This document shows, piece by piece, positions 51,101 through 61,700 of a stretch of DNA of 64,000 nt. The stretch covers positions 12,191,001 through 12,255,000 of the forward strand of contig NC_092570.1 in assembly GCF_037975245.1 (NCBI RefSeq), in the 5' to 3' direction. The notes under the pieces were generated by a model. The model was not told where the DNA came from. It worked only from the letters and a program-made list of their open reading frames with translations, and searched no databases. The DNA comes from Apostichopus japonicus (taxonomy: Eukaryota > Echinodermata > Holothuroidea > Aspidochirotida > Stichopodidae). The position numbers and the translations under genes were made by a program. Position 1 is the first letter of the stretch; every line of letters begins with the position of its first letter.

Positions 51101-53588
51101 CCAAATTGGCTCTAGCTAATGCGTGTACAACATCTGCTACAATGAACAGATGATACACACCCAACCAAATTGGCTCTAGCTAGTGCTTGTACAACATCTG
51201 CTACAATGAACAGATGATACACACCCAACCAAATTGGCTCTAGCTAGTGCTTGTACAACATCTGCTACAATGAACAGATGATACACACCCAACCAAATTG
51301 GCTCTAGCTAATGCATGTACAACATCTGCTACAATGAACAGATGATACACACCCAACCAAATTGGCTCTAGCTAGTGCTTGTACAACATCTGCTACAATG
51401 AACAGATGATACACATCCAACCAAATTGGCTCTAGCTAGTGCTTGTACAACATCTGCTACAATGAACAGATGATACACACCCAACCAAATTGGCTCTAGC
51501 TAGTGCTTGTACAACATCTGCTACAATGAACAGATGATACACACCCAACCAAATTGGCTCTAGCTAATGCATGTACAACATCTGCTACATTGAACAGATG
51601 ATACACACCCAACCAAATTGACTCTAGCTAGTGCTTGTACAACATCTGCTACAATGAACAGATGATACACACCCAACCAAATTGGCTCTAGCTAATGCGT
51701 GTACAACATCTGCTACAATGAACAGATGATACACACCCAACCAAATTGGCTCTAGCTAGTGCGTGTACAACATCTGCTCCAATGAACAGATGATACACAC
51801 CCAACCAAATTGGCTCTAGCTAATGCATGTACAACATCTGCTACATTGAACAGATGATACACACCCAACCAAATTGACTCTAGCTAGTGCTTGTACAACA
51901 TCTGCTACAATGAACAGATGATACACACCCAACCAAATTGGCTCTAGCTAATGCGTGTACAACATCTGCTACAATGAACAGATGATACACACCCAACCAA
52001 ATTGGCTCTAGCTAGTGCGTGTACAACATCTGCTCCAATGAACAGATGATACACACCCAACCAAATTGGCTCTAGCTAGTGCGTGTACAACATCTGCTCC
52101 AATGAACAGATGATACACACCCAACCAAATTGGCTCTAGCTAGTGCGTGTACAACATCTGCTCCAATGAACAGATGATACACACCCAACCAAATTGGCTC
52201 TAGCTAGTGCGTGTACAACATCTGCTCCAATGAACAGATGATACACACCCAACCAAATTGGCTCTAGCTAGTGCTTGTACAACATCTGCTACAATGAACA
52301 GATGATACACACCCAACCAAATTGGCTCTAGCTAATGCGTGTACAACATCTGCTACAATGAACAGATGATACACACCCAACCAAATTGGCTCTAGCTAAT
52401 GCGTGTACAACATCTGCTACAATGAACAGATGATACACACCCAACCAAATTGGCTCTAGCTAGTGCGTGGACAACATCTGCTACAATGAACAGATGATAC
52501 ACACCCAACCAAATTGGCTCTAGCTAGTGCGTGTACAACATCTGCTACAATGAACAGATGATACACACCCAACCAAATTGGCTCTAGCTAGTTCATAAAC
52601 AACATCTGCTACAATGAACAGATGATACACACCCAACCAAATTGGCTCTAGCTAGTTCGCGTACAATATCTGCTACAATGAACAGATGATACACACCCAA
52701 CCAAATTGGCTCTAGCTAGTTCATAAACAACATCTGCTACAATGAACAGATGATACACACCCAACCAAATTGGCTCTAGCTAGTTCATAAACAACATCTG
52801 CTACAATGAACAGATGATACACACCCAACCAAATTGGCTCTAGCTAGTGCGTGCAAGAAACAAGTTGAGAGCAAACCAAAAGAAACACTCTGGGATTATG
52901 TGGCCAATAGTTTATTGTTAAGAGGGACCTGTTTGTTGTCAATAGTGATGAAACTTTATTAAGTGTGACAACTTAGCAATATTCTTACCCTAATGTCTGT
53001 ATTTTAGTTTTTAATAAATCAACTGTCACAAGATTGGTACTTACTAAGTTGATGGGAAAAGAGATAAGGGAAATTGTGGAACATGGTGGTGGAAAGTTTT
53101 TGAAGGGGAAGGGGGAGGGGAGGGGGCGAGGGGAATTGAAGGTTGCTGTTATATCATTTAAGAAACTGTTTTGTTGGCTTTTTTGTTAAATAAATCCTCA
53201 CAAACATTGAAATGGATATTAATAATTTGTTTGTCTTTTCCCCCTCATCATAGAGAAAAAATGGAGAAGGAGCTAGGTCCAGGTTATGGTACTAATGGTA
53301 GTCCAGTTACACCACGATCTGCCTTCCAGCTCCGTAATAGATACCTCTCAAGAATTGGAGCTAAGGTTTGTACCTTTAGCAATATTAAATGAAAATTGGA
53401 AGTGTGTGATAATGATGTAGGGGTTTGCATGCAACTTGTTATTGTAATATTGGTCTTTTCAAATCTATTTCCTAACCTGAATTTAACATTTATCTCTAAT
53501 AATGAATGATTTCTTTCTGTTCCTCCAGCTTCCTGAAACTTACAATACAAACACTCTGGCCCTGGCCAGACATGGCATTCTCCAGTAA
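24175..53588 (+). CDS. MFSD1: MFSD1, lysosomal major facilitator superfamily transporter, 16 exons
   Basis: Exons: 24175-24337, 24839-24891, 25626-25738, 25868-25910, 28007-28074, 29715-29823, 30253-30349, 31998-32096, 33451-33562, 35299-35355, 35863-36019, 41934-42031, 42480-42592, 47701-47818, 53254-53365, 53529-53588. All phases match, giving 523 aa with about 12 membrane segments. An N-terminal acidic dileucine signal (ERSALL, 8-13) fits lysosomal sorting. MFS motif A is seen in the N half (GGFLIDRVFGIR, 99-110), with a related VDYTGRN (322-328) in the C half. Family phrases include YFCYDNPAALQ, YSWPNV, GGENLAV, ACALWPMVAF and EHQLGTAYG. MFSD1 exports dipeptides from lysosomes with the accessory protein GLMP in mammals; the same role is inferred here. 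The cytosolic tail after residue about 445 is long, basic then acidic (KERARDKKSAEEKAE), and encoded by exons 14-16. Introns carry most of the repeats in the window. Confidence 0.95.
26786..26927. repeat. Long hairpin: 63-nt arms, 16-nt loop
   Basis: Arms 26786-26848 and 26865-26927 are inverted copies with about six mismatches. They begin gtcacagacg and end ggttc/gaacc around the loop 26849-26864. The hairpin lies in MFSD1 intron 4. It is the left end of a dispersed repeat whose other copy, at 47,838, keeps only one arm. RNA from either strand would fold into a stem of pre-miRNA size. Confidence 0.85.
26786..27520. mobile_element. Dispersed repeat, copy A
   Basis: It shares many phrases with copy B at 47,838: ttgatcttatgaatattaat or a close variant, cacaaccttaa, atcagattatatccaaa, and ggaatacagttgttggt. 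It starts with the hairpin and has an internal 26-bp tandem duplication at about 26,994-27,046 and a G/T-rich section around 27,190-27,370. No transposase is visible. It lies in MFSD1 intron 4. Boundaries are approximate. Confidence 0.65.
28991..29215. repeat. 31-bp tandem repeat, about 7 copies
   Basis: The unit contains ccaaccggggctcaaaccca. The reverse complement of each unit carries ggtttgagccc, close to the Pol III B-box consensus, but no A box. It lies in MFSD1 intron 5. One unit is shortened near 29,070. Confidence 0.9.
30509..31342 (-). mobile_element. Solo LTR, 834 bp, with 5-bp target duplication
   Basis: The element begins tgtcacag and ends ctgggaca, giving TG...CA ends. It is flanked by gtcat on both sides (30504-30508 and 31343-31347). 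On the minus strand an aataaa signal lies near the 3' end (in gtgaataaattcac), which sets the orientation. The central part (about 30,868-31,080) has six or so degenerate units with ggaacacgaagtaaccc. No internal gag/pol region is present, so it is a solo LTR left by LTR-LTR recombination, in MFSD1 intron 7. Superfamily is not assigned. Confidence 0.8.
33790..34250. repeat. 147-bp tandem repeat, 3 full copies and a partial
   Basis: Units begin aaactgctctaattttagc at 33790, 33937, 34084 and (variant) 34231, each exactly 147 bp apart. They contain gtgccagtgagaggtgttgtg. The array is in MFSD1 intron 9. The sequence following (about 34,250-35,170) has no recognised product; an open frame at 34,245-34,634 is not assigned. 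Confidence 0.92.
36165..36647. repeat. 88-bp minisatellite, left part (about 5.5 copies)
   Basis: The unit contains cattcagtatactgtttctc and gcactgtcttgccatgcaga. The first two units are 85 bp, later ones 88 bp. The array is interrupted at tcacata (36641-36647) by the TIR transposon and resumes at 40,301. It lies in MFSD1 intron 11. Confidence 0.95.
36648..40300. mobile_element. 3,653-bp non-autonomous TIR transposon, TA target site
   Basis: The first 44 bp (36648-36691, starting cagtaccgttcacattaaat) and last 44 bp (40257-40300) are perfect inverted copies. TA flanks both ends; removing the element and one TA restores an intact 88-bp unit. Next to each TIR are many tatcgtg/cacgata motifs (36,690-36,950 and 40,040-40,260), like subterminal transposase-binding repeats. 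No transposase domain was found in the short frames inside (for example 37,198-37,530). A TA duplication and CAGT ends fit the IS630/Tc1/mariner group, but the long TIR and subterminal repeats are atypical, so the family is open. Confidence 0.9.
38316..39122. mobile_element. Foldback element nested in the TIR transposon
   Basis: The left side has repeated tatgttccgacgtctc then many ggacccaattttttt/gactcaatttt units. The right side carries the inverted complement (ttggtccaaaaaatta, gtcggaacgtagacacgccg, ending gggtctacccc). This makes a large imperfect palindrome of about 0.8 kb. It is rich in homopolymer runs and has no credible gene. Confidence 0.65.
40301..41279. repeat. 88-bp minisatellite, right part (about 11 copies)
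   Basis: It continues the array split by the transposon. Copies are in exact 88-bp register. A run of five units (ending in the ttaccgg variant) recurs 440 bp later, which shows a higher-order period. The last unit is degraded into ctctctctctcttttgcag near 41,240-41,257. It lies in MFSD1 intron 11. Confidence 0.93.
43383..44588. mobile_element. Possible pogo/Tigger-like element remnant
   Basis: The left end, cagtaaacctctgattattc, follows TA and is followed by gaacccctattatccgaacc. The right end (44,520-44,588) contains gattatccaaac and gattatctgaac and ends atactg, so the ends are diverged inverted relatives. Such (g)attatccgaac phrases are typical of Tigger-type TIRs. No transposase can be read. 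It lies in MFSD1 intron 13. The right boundary lacks a clean TA. Confidence 0.45.
44779..44926. repeat. 30-bp tandem repeat, about 5 copies
   Basis: The unit contains ggaggagactatcatgtaaa and tgcatgaaa; the last copy is 6 bp shorter. It is in MFSD1 intron 13. A minus-strand open frame across it merely reflects the 30-bp period. Confidence 0.9.
46157..46308. repeat. 76-bp tandem duplication
   Basis: Two almost identical 76-bp units begin cttcaaccatcact at 46157 and 46233 and contain gggggatccacataccatgt. The phrase is shared with the interspersed block at 57,650-58,720, so this is probably a fragment of that family. It is in MFSD1 intron 13. Confidence 0.85.
46921..47032. repeat. 37-bp tandem repeat, 3 copies
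   Basis: The unit contains gtattcctgcattgtactgt and gtgatcacatagca, in exact 37-bp register. Each unit holds the palindrome tgatca. It is in MFSD1 intron 13. Confidence 0.9.
47838..48420. mobile_element. Dispersed repeat, copy B
   Basis: It is related to copy A at 26,786-27,520. It starts 19 bp after the MFSD1 exon 14 donor, keeps the loop and one arm of the hairpin (ggttccttgctggaagc onward), and then the shared phrases tcttatgaatattaat, ctccacaaccctaaatcaga and ggaatacagttgttggtg. It lacks the other hairpin arm. Boundaries are approximate. Confidence 0.6.
48567..52853. repeat. 64-bp satellite, 67 copies in exact register
   Basis: Units begin acaacatctgctacaatgaa. The first starts at 48,567 and the last at 52,791, exactly 66 periods of 64 bp apart, so there is no net insertion or deletion. 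Each unit has catctg ... cagatg (a 6-bp inverted repeat, both E-box-type CANNTG) and gctctagctag. Linkers come in four main types (tgcttg, tgcatg, tgcgtg, ttcata). An eight-unit order of types from about 49,647 recurs from about 50,159, a 512-bp higher-order repeat. It fills most of MFSD1 intron 14. Confidence 0.97.
53105..53133 (+). promoter_or_regulatory. G-quadruplex-forming motif before MFSD1 exon 15
   Basis: Five G runs of four or more (53105-53108, 53111-53115, 53117-53120, 53122-53126, 53130-53133) with 1-3-nt loops lie on the transcript-sense strand, about 120 bp upstream of the exon 15 acceptor. Intronic G-quadruplexes can alter splicing; an effect here is inference. Confidence 0.6.
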
Positions 53589-56500
53589 TAACGATGAAAG
53601 TATCTGAAGGTGTATGCCCAGTTGAACTACGCAAACCAATGTGAAAAACAAAATATTTAACATGGTACTAGAGATCCAACAAATAATTGGTATGACTTGT
53701 TATAATGGTCGGTCACATGTCAGTTTAGGAGAATGAACTTGCCAAGTACATATAGATGTTACTACGGCTGATGTAGACATACCCATGCTGGAGGTGCAGC
53801 ATGTTTATCATTGTCGTTAATGGAAGCAGAACATGGAATCAGTCACATTGGCTGGTAGTTAAATCATTTATCCTATTCATGAAGTCACCTCACCATTGTA
53901 CATATTTTATTTCCTTCAAAAGTATGTAAAAATATTTCTTAGTATTATTTTTTTTTTAGAAAAAAATGTGTTAAGTCTTTTTGAATAGCCTAACAAGAAG
54001 CAACAAGAGGGCAATCTTTTTTGCACAGTTTAGGCCAATTTAACTTTGGACCTCAATGGACCTCTGACCCAGACCTTAAGAGTGTCCTATTTTAAAGTTT
54101 GTCTCATCATTCTGTATGTTCTTTGCGGCTCAATGCTTTTTTTCCTACATGTTGACAAGCAGAAAATTGCTAAAAACCAATTTTAGGTTTTTGACCTTTG
54201 ACCTATGATGTCACAAATCACACAGGTAGGAGTTTCCATGGTCAGGCACTTACCCACCAAGTTTGAACTTGATAGGATTTAGGGTCTAGGAGGAGTTCAC
54301 TATTCACTTTTTTGCTCACTCACACACACACACACACACACAATTCCTAACATTTCTGATGAGGGGTTAAGTACAATATCTCATTTCCTATACATTACAT
54401 GTAATGAGATGAGATAAGTACAGAGAGATTTTTTAGCCTATCTGACTCCTACTAGAATCTGATCAACAAGAGCATACAAACTGTGTTCATTACATGAATA
54501 ACTTTGTGTGCAACTTGGCTTGTTCTTGGGAGAAGTAATTCCACCCTGAAGTGTTTTGGTTCCAACACAACACATTTTTTTATCGAGATGCTACTAAACC
54601 CTTGGTAACAACTTGGTTATATGACTCGTTTGTCTGCCTCCACAAAGCATTTTCTCCTTAACTCTTTCTTCTTCTGCTGAAATATGACCAAAATGTTTCA
54701 ATTAATTTGCTGATAATTATTGGCATCTTGAAACATGAAGACATTTTGACATGACTAAAGCTACTTAAATGGCTCCTAGATTTATTTACTTATTGATCCA
54801 CCTGATAGTATGAACATGAAGATTAACATTTTATGTACTTGTAAATACTCTGTCTTTCAAATGTTCCTGTGGTGTTTAGAATCTTGACAACAGCTGGGTT
54901 AATGTTTTGTTACAGACACCTCTTTTTCAGTCGGTGTTGGTCAAGCTATTTTTCTTGAGATAATTAAATGTTATAATAATACACTACAATTTAATAGCTT
55001 CATTTCAAGTAACCACTAAAATGTCAGAAATTTTGAACATTTTTGGTTTACTTTAATACTGTTAGTATGGTGTTTGTGTTGGGAAATGTTGGTATGGAGT
55101 GAAATCATACGTTACTCGTAAATTACCTAATTTGATCATTTGCAAACTTATTTGAGAAAATCCTTGAAGGTTTAAAATATTCGTCCAAATGTGAAAGCAA
55201 TGATCATGAAGTGCTGGATATGAATAATATATTTTTGTCATGTGAAGATTTCAGGTGCTTAAGCACATCCATCCATTCCATACTATGTAGATCAGTGTTT
55301 TATTTATGGAAATATTTACACTTCCATGCGTGCATTCTTTAATTCACTTTCCCATAGAGAGTTGTTGTCTTGTAACACAGATGAATTTCTGATATCTCTA
55401 GAAGATATATTTTCTTGGCTATAACTATTAAATATATGATTTCTCAATAACAACAAATTCATGACTCATTCTAGTAACCACAAAACCCCATTTGTCCTTC
55501 CTTGCAATCAAATATTTGACTCAGTTTGAGGCATTGAAATTAACTCAAAGACTTTAAACAATCACACCTTACATACACTAAGTTGCAACATGGTAAGGGA
55601 CATATAATCTCCACATTTGTTATTTGCCAGAGACACCTTCATACCTGGTACCTTAGTACTGTTTCTTATTTGATCGTTGAATGGAAATTAATGACAATGC
55701 CATAATCAAGCTAGCAACTTGTGAGCCTCTGTCCCTTACTTATGGGTGTCTTCTGACTAGTTTTAATCTATCTGGAGAACCCAACAATTGCTGAATCATA
55801 CATATCTTCTCACTACCATCGGAATTCAAAGACTGTTATAATATAAACAAAACACTCATTCATCACAGAATTGGACAAGTCAGTCTTCAAACTCAAAGCA
55901 AAGTTCTGTATCGCAATCACTCCTTTTATATTGAATCCATAAAGCCTCTGCTTCAATTCCCTCTGTCTTTCTCAAAACACCTTCTATAAATTATGAAGTC
56001 ACATCATGAAAACCCTGTGTTGTGTCATTTTGTCTGCAAATATATGCAAGTTATTAATCCACACAGACATATTTACAATACTAACAATCTAATTTCAGAA
56101 TGGCCTTTAAGATGGTGTTTTTAGTAACAAGAATATACAAACAACAACAAAAGACATCAATCACAGGAAAGCTGACAGGCCAACATCTGTCATACCCTGA
56201 GAGGTTAGACAATTTATTGGTAGTGAGTTACTGGGCAGACAGGGTGTTGTAAACATAACTTGTCTTATTTACACCTTCAACACAAATAACTTGGTAAGAT
56301 TCTCAATGAAATGTTATTTAGGTTGTGGACATAAAATATGTCTCTCATAGCCAGTTGAGGTAGTCTACGAGGGACATGCCACGTCTGCTAAGACAATTAC
56401 TCAGACTGGTTGAGTTAAATACTACAGTATCGAACCATTTAGTAAAATTCTTCATGCAGATGGTTTAGCAATATTGTTATCGTGAATATCAATTTAATTG

Positions 56501-57649
56501 GTTCTGTTAATAAGAAAAAGAGTAAAGGTTCTCAACGTATAATATAACATTGAACTCACAAAGATTTAATCATTCAACCACACCAAAATTTGAAAGAAGG
56601 CCTACTATCAACATTCAAATCATACAAATTTTCCCCCCAACCTTTATAATATTTCAATGTTGACAGCATCATACATTCCTGAGATGTGCCAAGCCTTTGA
56701 CTTTTTAGTCACGGAACATTCAGCTTCAGCCTGATTAACTACAGACAAATCAACATCTGCATTTTCTCCTTGTAATGCATTGTCTTAATCTTTTCCACAA
56801 CTTGCATCCCAAAACAGTTTAAAAAGAAATCTTTTGCACTCCTTTTCACTAGCTGTGGATCCAGGGACATTGCCCCTGGAAGCCCATGCTCTTTGGTAAA
56901 ATGCAGCACCCATTTTACATAACATTAAGAACATTAAAATTCAGTGGCTGTTGTTTGCCAGTCACGAGCCCATCAAATTGTTGGTTTTGAGTGCTCGAAT
57001 CTACTCTCATAAAATGTGCTGGATTTAGTGCTTCTGCACTATCGCTGAGATATGAATAAGACTAAACAACTGTTAGTTTTACCAGTCAATAGATTATCAC
57101 TGAATGGCCCACAAACTGTAAAGATGCTCTACTTGAGATTCCATCCTAATTCGTTGTTTGCTGTGCAGGTCAATCAGGCAGTTGTTAGAAATGTTACCAT
57201 AGCACACATCCACCAGCCTGAATTAAATGGTGTTGCAGCTTGCAATGGAATCTGTTAAACATATTCATTACATAAAAGAATTATTGAAGTTACTCTTTTA
57301 GGAAATTTGTTATTTATGCCTACAATTTCACCCCCCAAAGCCCCTTCTCACACCCCAGCAGGTGTGTGAGAAGGTTAAGAAACGCCTGTTCTAGTGGCCA
57401 AAGTTATTGTTTGCTAGGTCTATTGAAGCGTGCTTCCCTTTGATGTCATGTCAGTATACCCTATGCCCATGGGATGGGGGGGGGGGGGGAGGGGGACACA
57501 GTCACCACAGACCTAAAGTAGAAAGTCAAAAGATTGTCAAATGTAATGTTATATGAGAATATCTAATGAAGTAACACTCAATACAATATTGAAAGTTTTG
57601 GCTGTTGCTCAATTGAAAAGATCACCAAGATTATTGTACTCATGTTGAT
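53589..57649 (+). other. MFSD1 3' UTR and intergenic DNA
   Basis: No coding exon is recognised. There is no obvious single poly(A) signal. A block related to the interspersed family lies at about 54,040-54,310 and contains tgacctttgacct (54,192-54,204), a direct repeat of the nuclear-receptor half-site with 1-bp spacing, followed by a CA run near 54,320-54,342. An open frame at 57,052-57,258 matches nothing I recognise. Confidence 0.5.
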
Positions 57650-58720
57650 CTATTTACAAATGACTTCCACTGACCGAAGCATATCAAATACCAATTCAGG
57701 TATGAAGTTCATTCAAGCGTTAATTTGGAGTCATCGTGGTTACAATTAATATTGCCAAACTTTGACCTCTGGTGATATCAAATGATCTCTTGACTTTTGC
57801 AAGAACAGGATTCTTATTGATTCACATTCCAAGTATGAAGTTCATCAAACCATTACCTTCAGATTTGTTTACAAGATTTTTAGAACTCCACATCTGGGGA
57901 CCTCAGAGGGCCTTAAGCCTCTAGGGTTCTTGTACTTTCTGAAGTACTTACCTACATCGTAAGTACACATCCAATCTTTACTCTGGTGACCTCTGGTGAC
58001 CTCAGATGAACTTTGAACTCTACAATCGATAGAACACTTTCTTTGCTCGAGTGAATCCATCAGAAGTTTGGCCAAGCCTTCCTTTAGCGGTCATTGTTTA
58101 CAAGGTTATACTTTCGACATCTGCCGTTCTCAATTGCCTTCAAGTTAGAACTACAACCAATAGGATTCTTGCAATTTCTAGAGCAAATCTACATACCAGT
58201 GTGAGATTATACCAGTGTTATACCAGTTATTATACCAGTGTGAGATTCATGTAAGATTTTTGTTTGGAATTACCATCTTCACTACATTTTCAAACTTTTG
58301 ACCCCTGGTGACCTCAAAGGACTACCAAATATAATAGAATGCTTAAACTTCTAAAGTGGATCCATATACCAAGGATAAAATGTGTGTCAAAACTTTACTT
58401 TTGGGTTTAAAGTGTTGATTGTTTTAATATTTTGCCATCTGTTGACCCCAACTAAAATTGACTTACATAAAAAAAAATTGTCAATTCCTTTAAATCACGA
58501 AGGTGAACCTATATACTTAATTTAAATTCATTCAAACTGCCTTGAGGAATTCTTCATGTTATCAAGGTTTTCAGATTTTGACATCTGATGACCACTTTGT
58601 AAAACAATAGAGTTGCTTTACTGACTAAGAAAAATCCACATACCATGTATGAACTTAATCCATCCTGCAAGTGTTTGAGTTTTACAAGCCAAGAGTGTCA
58701 CACACACAAATATAAACACA
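57650..58720. repeat. Interspersed degenerate repeat block
   Basis: Several imperfect units of roughly 130-170 bp contain phrases like tgacctctggtgacctca, ccaagtatgaagttcatc and atccacataccatgtatgaa. It belongs to the same family as 19,730-20,290 and 46,157-46,308. Tgacct half-sites with 4-bp spacing occur at 57,987-58,002, with a diverged third (tgaact) at 58,007. It ends with cacacacaaatataaaca near 58,700. No coding capacity. Confidence 0.65.
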
Positions 58721-58799
58721 TGCCATCACATGAGTTTCTTTGGTAAAAACTAAAAGGTCACAAACATTTGTGAAATGTGTGAGAAAAAAACAAGCAAAT

Positions 58800-61700
58800 T
58801 TGATACAAAGTTGTACAAATTTATTGCATATTCTGTCTCGCCCATCAATAGGGCACACAAGGCATATAGAATATATACATAACAAGTAGCACACATCTTT
58901 CTCAATTTACATATATACAATAAATAAAGCCAGGCCAAACAAAATATCCCCCATGGAAAAAAATATAGAAAATATTAAAAATTCCTGTAACAAGACTAAA
59001 ATTACTCCCATTTCAATTGAAACACAGCATCATCATATGTCTGACTGTAAAACTAAACAGGCACTATCAAATTCATCCTCTCAATGAGAGCTGCAATCTG
59101 TAAATTATTTATTATACAACTTCATATGAATTTAGAAGCCATTGATAGAATGAAGACTCTTTTCTTTGTTTCTGCTGAATGAATACATAATTGAACTGAG
59201 ATATAGAAAAAAGTCAGAATATGAAAAGTCAGAATATGAAATTTCCACTTCAAAGATTAAGCATATAAAAGTAAACTTTCTATCTATCAATATTTCATCT
59301 CTATTTCATCATGATTGAAGCAATGCTTACATTAGTTTTGTCAGCTCTCTTTGATTCTAACAAAACACTTTTCATGATTTTTATTACACAGAACGATATA
59401 AGTTTTGTTTTCTCTCTTTACCAACGAGATTTGCATATCATCTAAATACATGTAAAGTAAGGACACAACTAGGTGAAGGAACTCCAACATTGATGTGAAC
59501 AATGTCTGATTACTGGTGCAAACTTAAAAGTCCAATTCCATACTGCTTTCAATAGGAATAACCTTCTCTGAATGTCTTAGTCCATATTCAGCTTATTTGG
59601 TCTATTGTGTGGAGACATGATACATCTGAAGCAACAAAGAATATGGACAACATTGAATTTGAGGGTTTCATTTAGCTGGTAGACCTTTGGAAAACATGGC
59701 AGCCATGATTTCAATCCAACATACTGATGTCAGCTCTCTCTGATTCCAACTAAACACTTTCCATGTAGATAATGCTTACTAGTACCAATAATTGAATTCC
59801 AGAATGTTTAAACATATAGTATTTTTAATATACAACAAACTGATTCTGCAGGGTATGCAAAGGTGTTCATAATTTGCAGTACAATGTAATCGCAGGTTGT
59901 CATCATCTGATCAATGTTAGGAGATCTGCATATTGTTATGTATCTTTAGCAACGTTAAAAGGTAAACTGTTCATACTGGGTATGACACAGGTAGCTTGGT
60001 TGTCACTGATGTGAATATTTATACCGATGTAAAATAGCTACACTTCTAAAAAGGATTCCATTCATGCTTAATTTAGAAAACTCTAGAAAAGAATGAAATA
60101 TTAAATTCACAGTCCTCACAAGAAACTCACACACACACATAACACCCCCTGTGAGTATCTTGAGAAATACTGTTAAATGTGTCTCTATTTAGTACAATTC
60201 AGTTAAGGCAGTGTGCTGGTGTTTTTGTGTATGTGAAGGAAAGTGGGAAGAGAAGTGGGTGAACAGTTGAAATATATTTCATCTTAAATTTTAGGAACTA
60301 ATAAACTATATTTCATCTTAAATTTTAGGAACTAATAAACTTTATTTACAACAACTTAGACAAAAATGCCAGTGTAAGTAACAAGCATATAGTTACCAAT
60401 GAAGTGGGAACAGAGCAGAACAGTCTACATGGGGTTACTACACAGGTGCTACACAATATATATGTATATTAACTAAAAGGCAAAGTAGATATCAGGGCCT
60501 TACCCAAGCATCAGCTGGAATTTCAGCATGTTTACCTCTCCTACTTTGAAAATGCAATACTCTGAACGTTATTCTGATGAGAAGTTTGGAAAAGTGAAGT
60601 TTTTCCCAGTATTACCTTCTTTTGAAAACAGTGTCTGGTTGACTTTAATCTCTACTATTAAAACATATTTTGTAACATATGCTGGGTGGGCCTTTGGGTT
60701 GATACAGCAAGGTGTGAAAACATTAATACATAATAAGGACAGTTGTGTGAATTTGCAGCAAAAATTAAGGAAGACATATTTCTTGTGGCTATTAAATGAC
60801 ATTTTATAACATCTTGTAGAACATAGTTAGCCTTTTACCAAATTGGAAAGTTAGACAAATAATTTATATTAGTTAGATGAACCATAATGTATAAGGTGGC
60901 CACATCTAGTAAATGAAATGTACATTACTCTTACATGAATAAACATTATTTACTCAGAAATAACTTTAAGTTCTACTTAGTGTTTGAACATAATTTGTTT
61001 ATCTCCTGTTCCATGACTCAAGTCAATGGCATACATCTTGATATACAAATTGATGATTGATTCCGTTATAACCTTTAACCCTGATTGACTTGTCATTCTA
61101 CAAAGGCACAAAAACCTCTATATGTACTACCATTGTCAGCAGGCAGTATATAGATCAAAACATAACTGTTATGCACAGGGAACAGAATCCCTGTCCTTTC
61201 ATGCATGAAATTTGCTGCACATTCCCTCTCTCTTTGGCAATCAACAAATTTTTGAAAGAATAATTGTTTTGCATGTTTCACATAAAAAGAAACAAAAGCC
61301 TCAAATAGACAGAATAATATAAAACTTGTACTCTTTACATTACCTCCATTTAACATGGATACAGTTACCTAATTCAATGTACAGAAAATGAACATGAATG
61401 GCATGTGATGAAAACCCTTTAGGAAACAGACAGTATTTAACCCCCCCCCCCCCCAATCTTTATATTATGGACAGCAATCCAGTGCTGTCAATTCTGGGCA
61501 CCAAAGGGCACTTGCCCTCTATCTACACAGCCACACTTTCCAAGTTCCAACCCAATCCCCTCTTCCATCCTCACTAGAAATTCATGTATGTGTGAACAAC
61601 CATACCTACCCAATAAAACTAACTACCTACGTGATACAGAGCTTCACCCTTGGTTCAACCTACCCCTTACCCCCTCCATTCTGGCACGTTTACTGCCATA

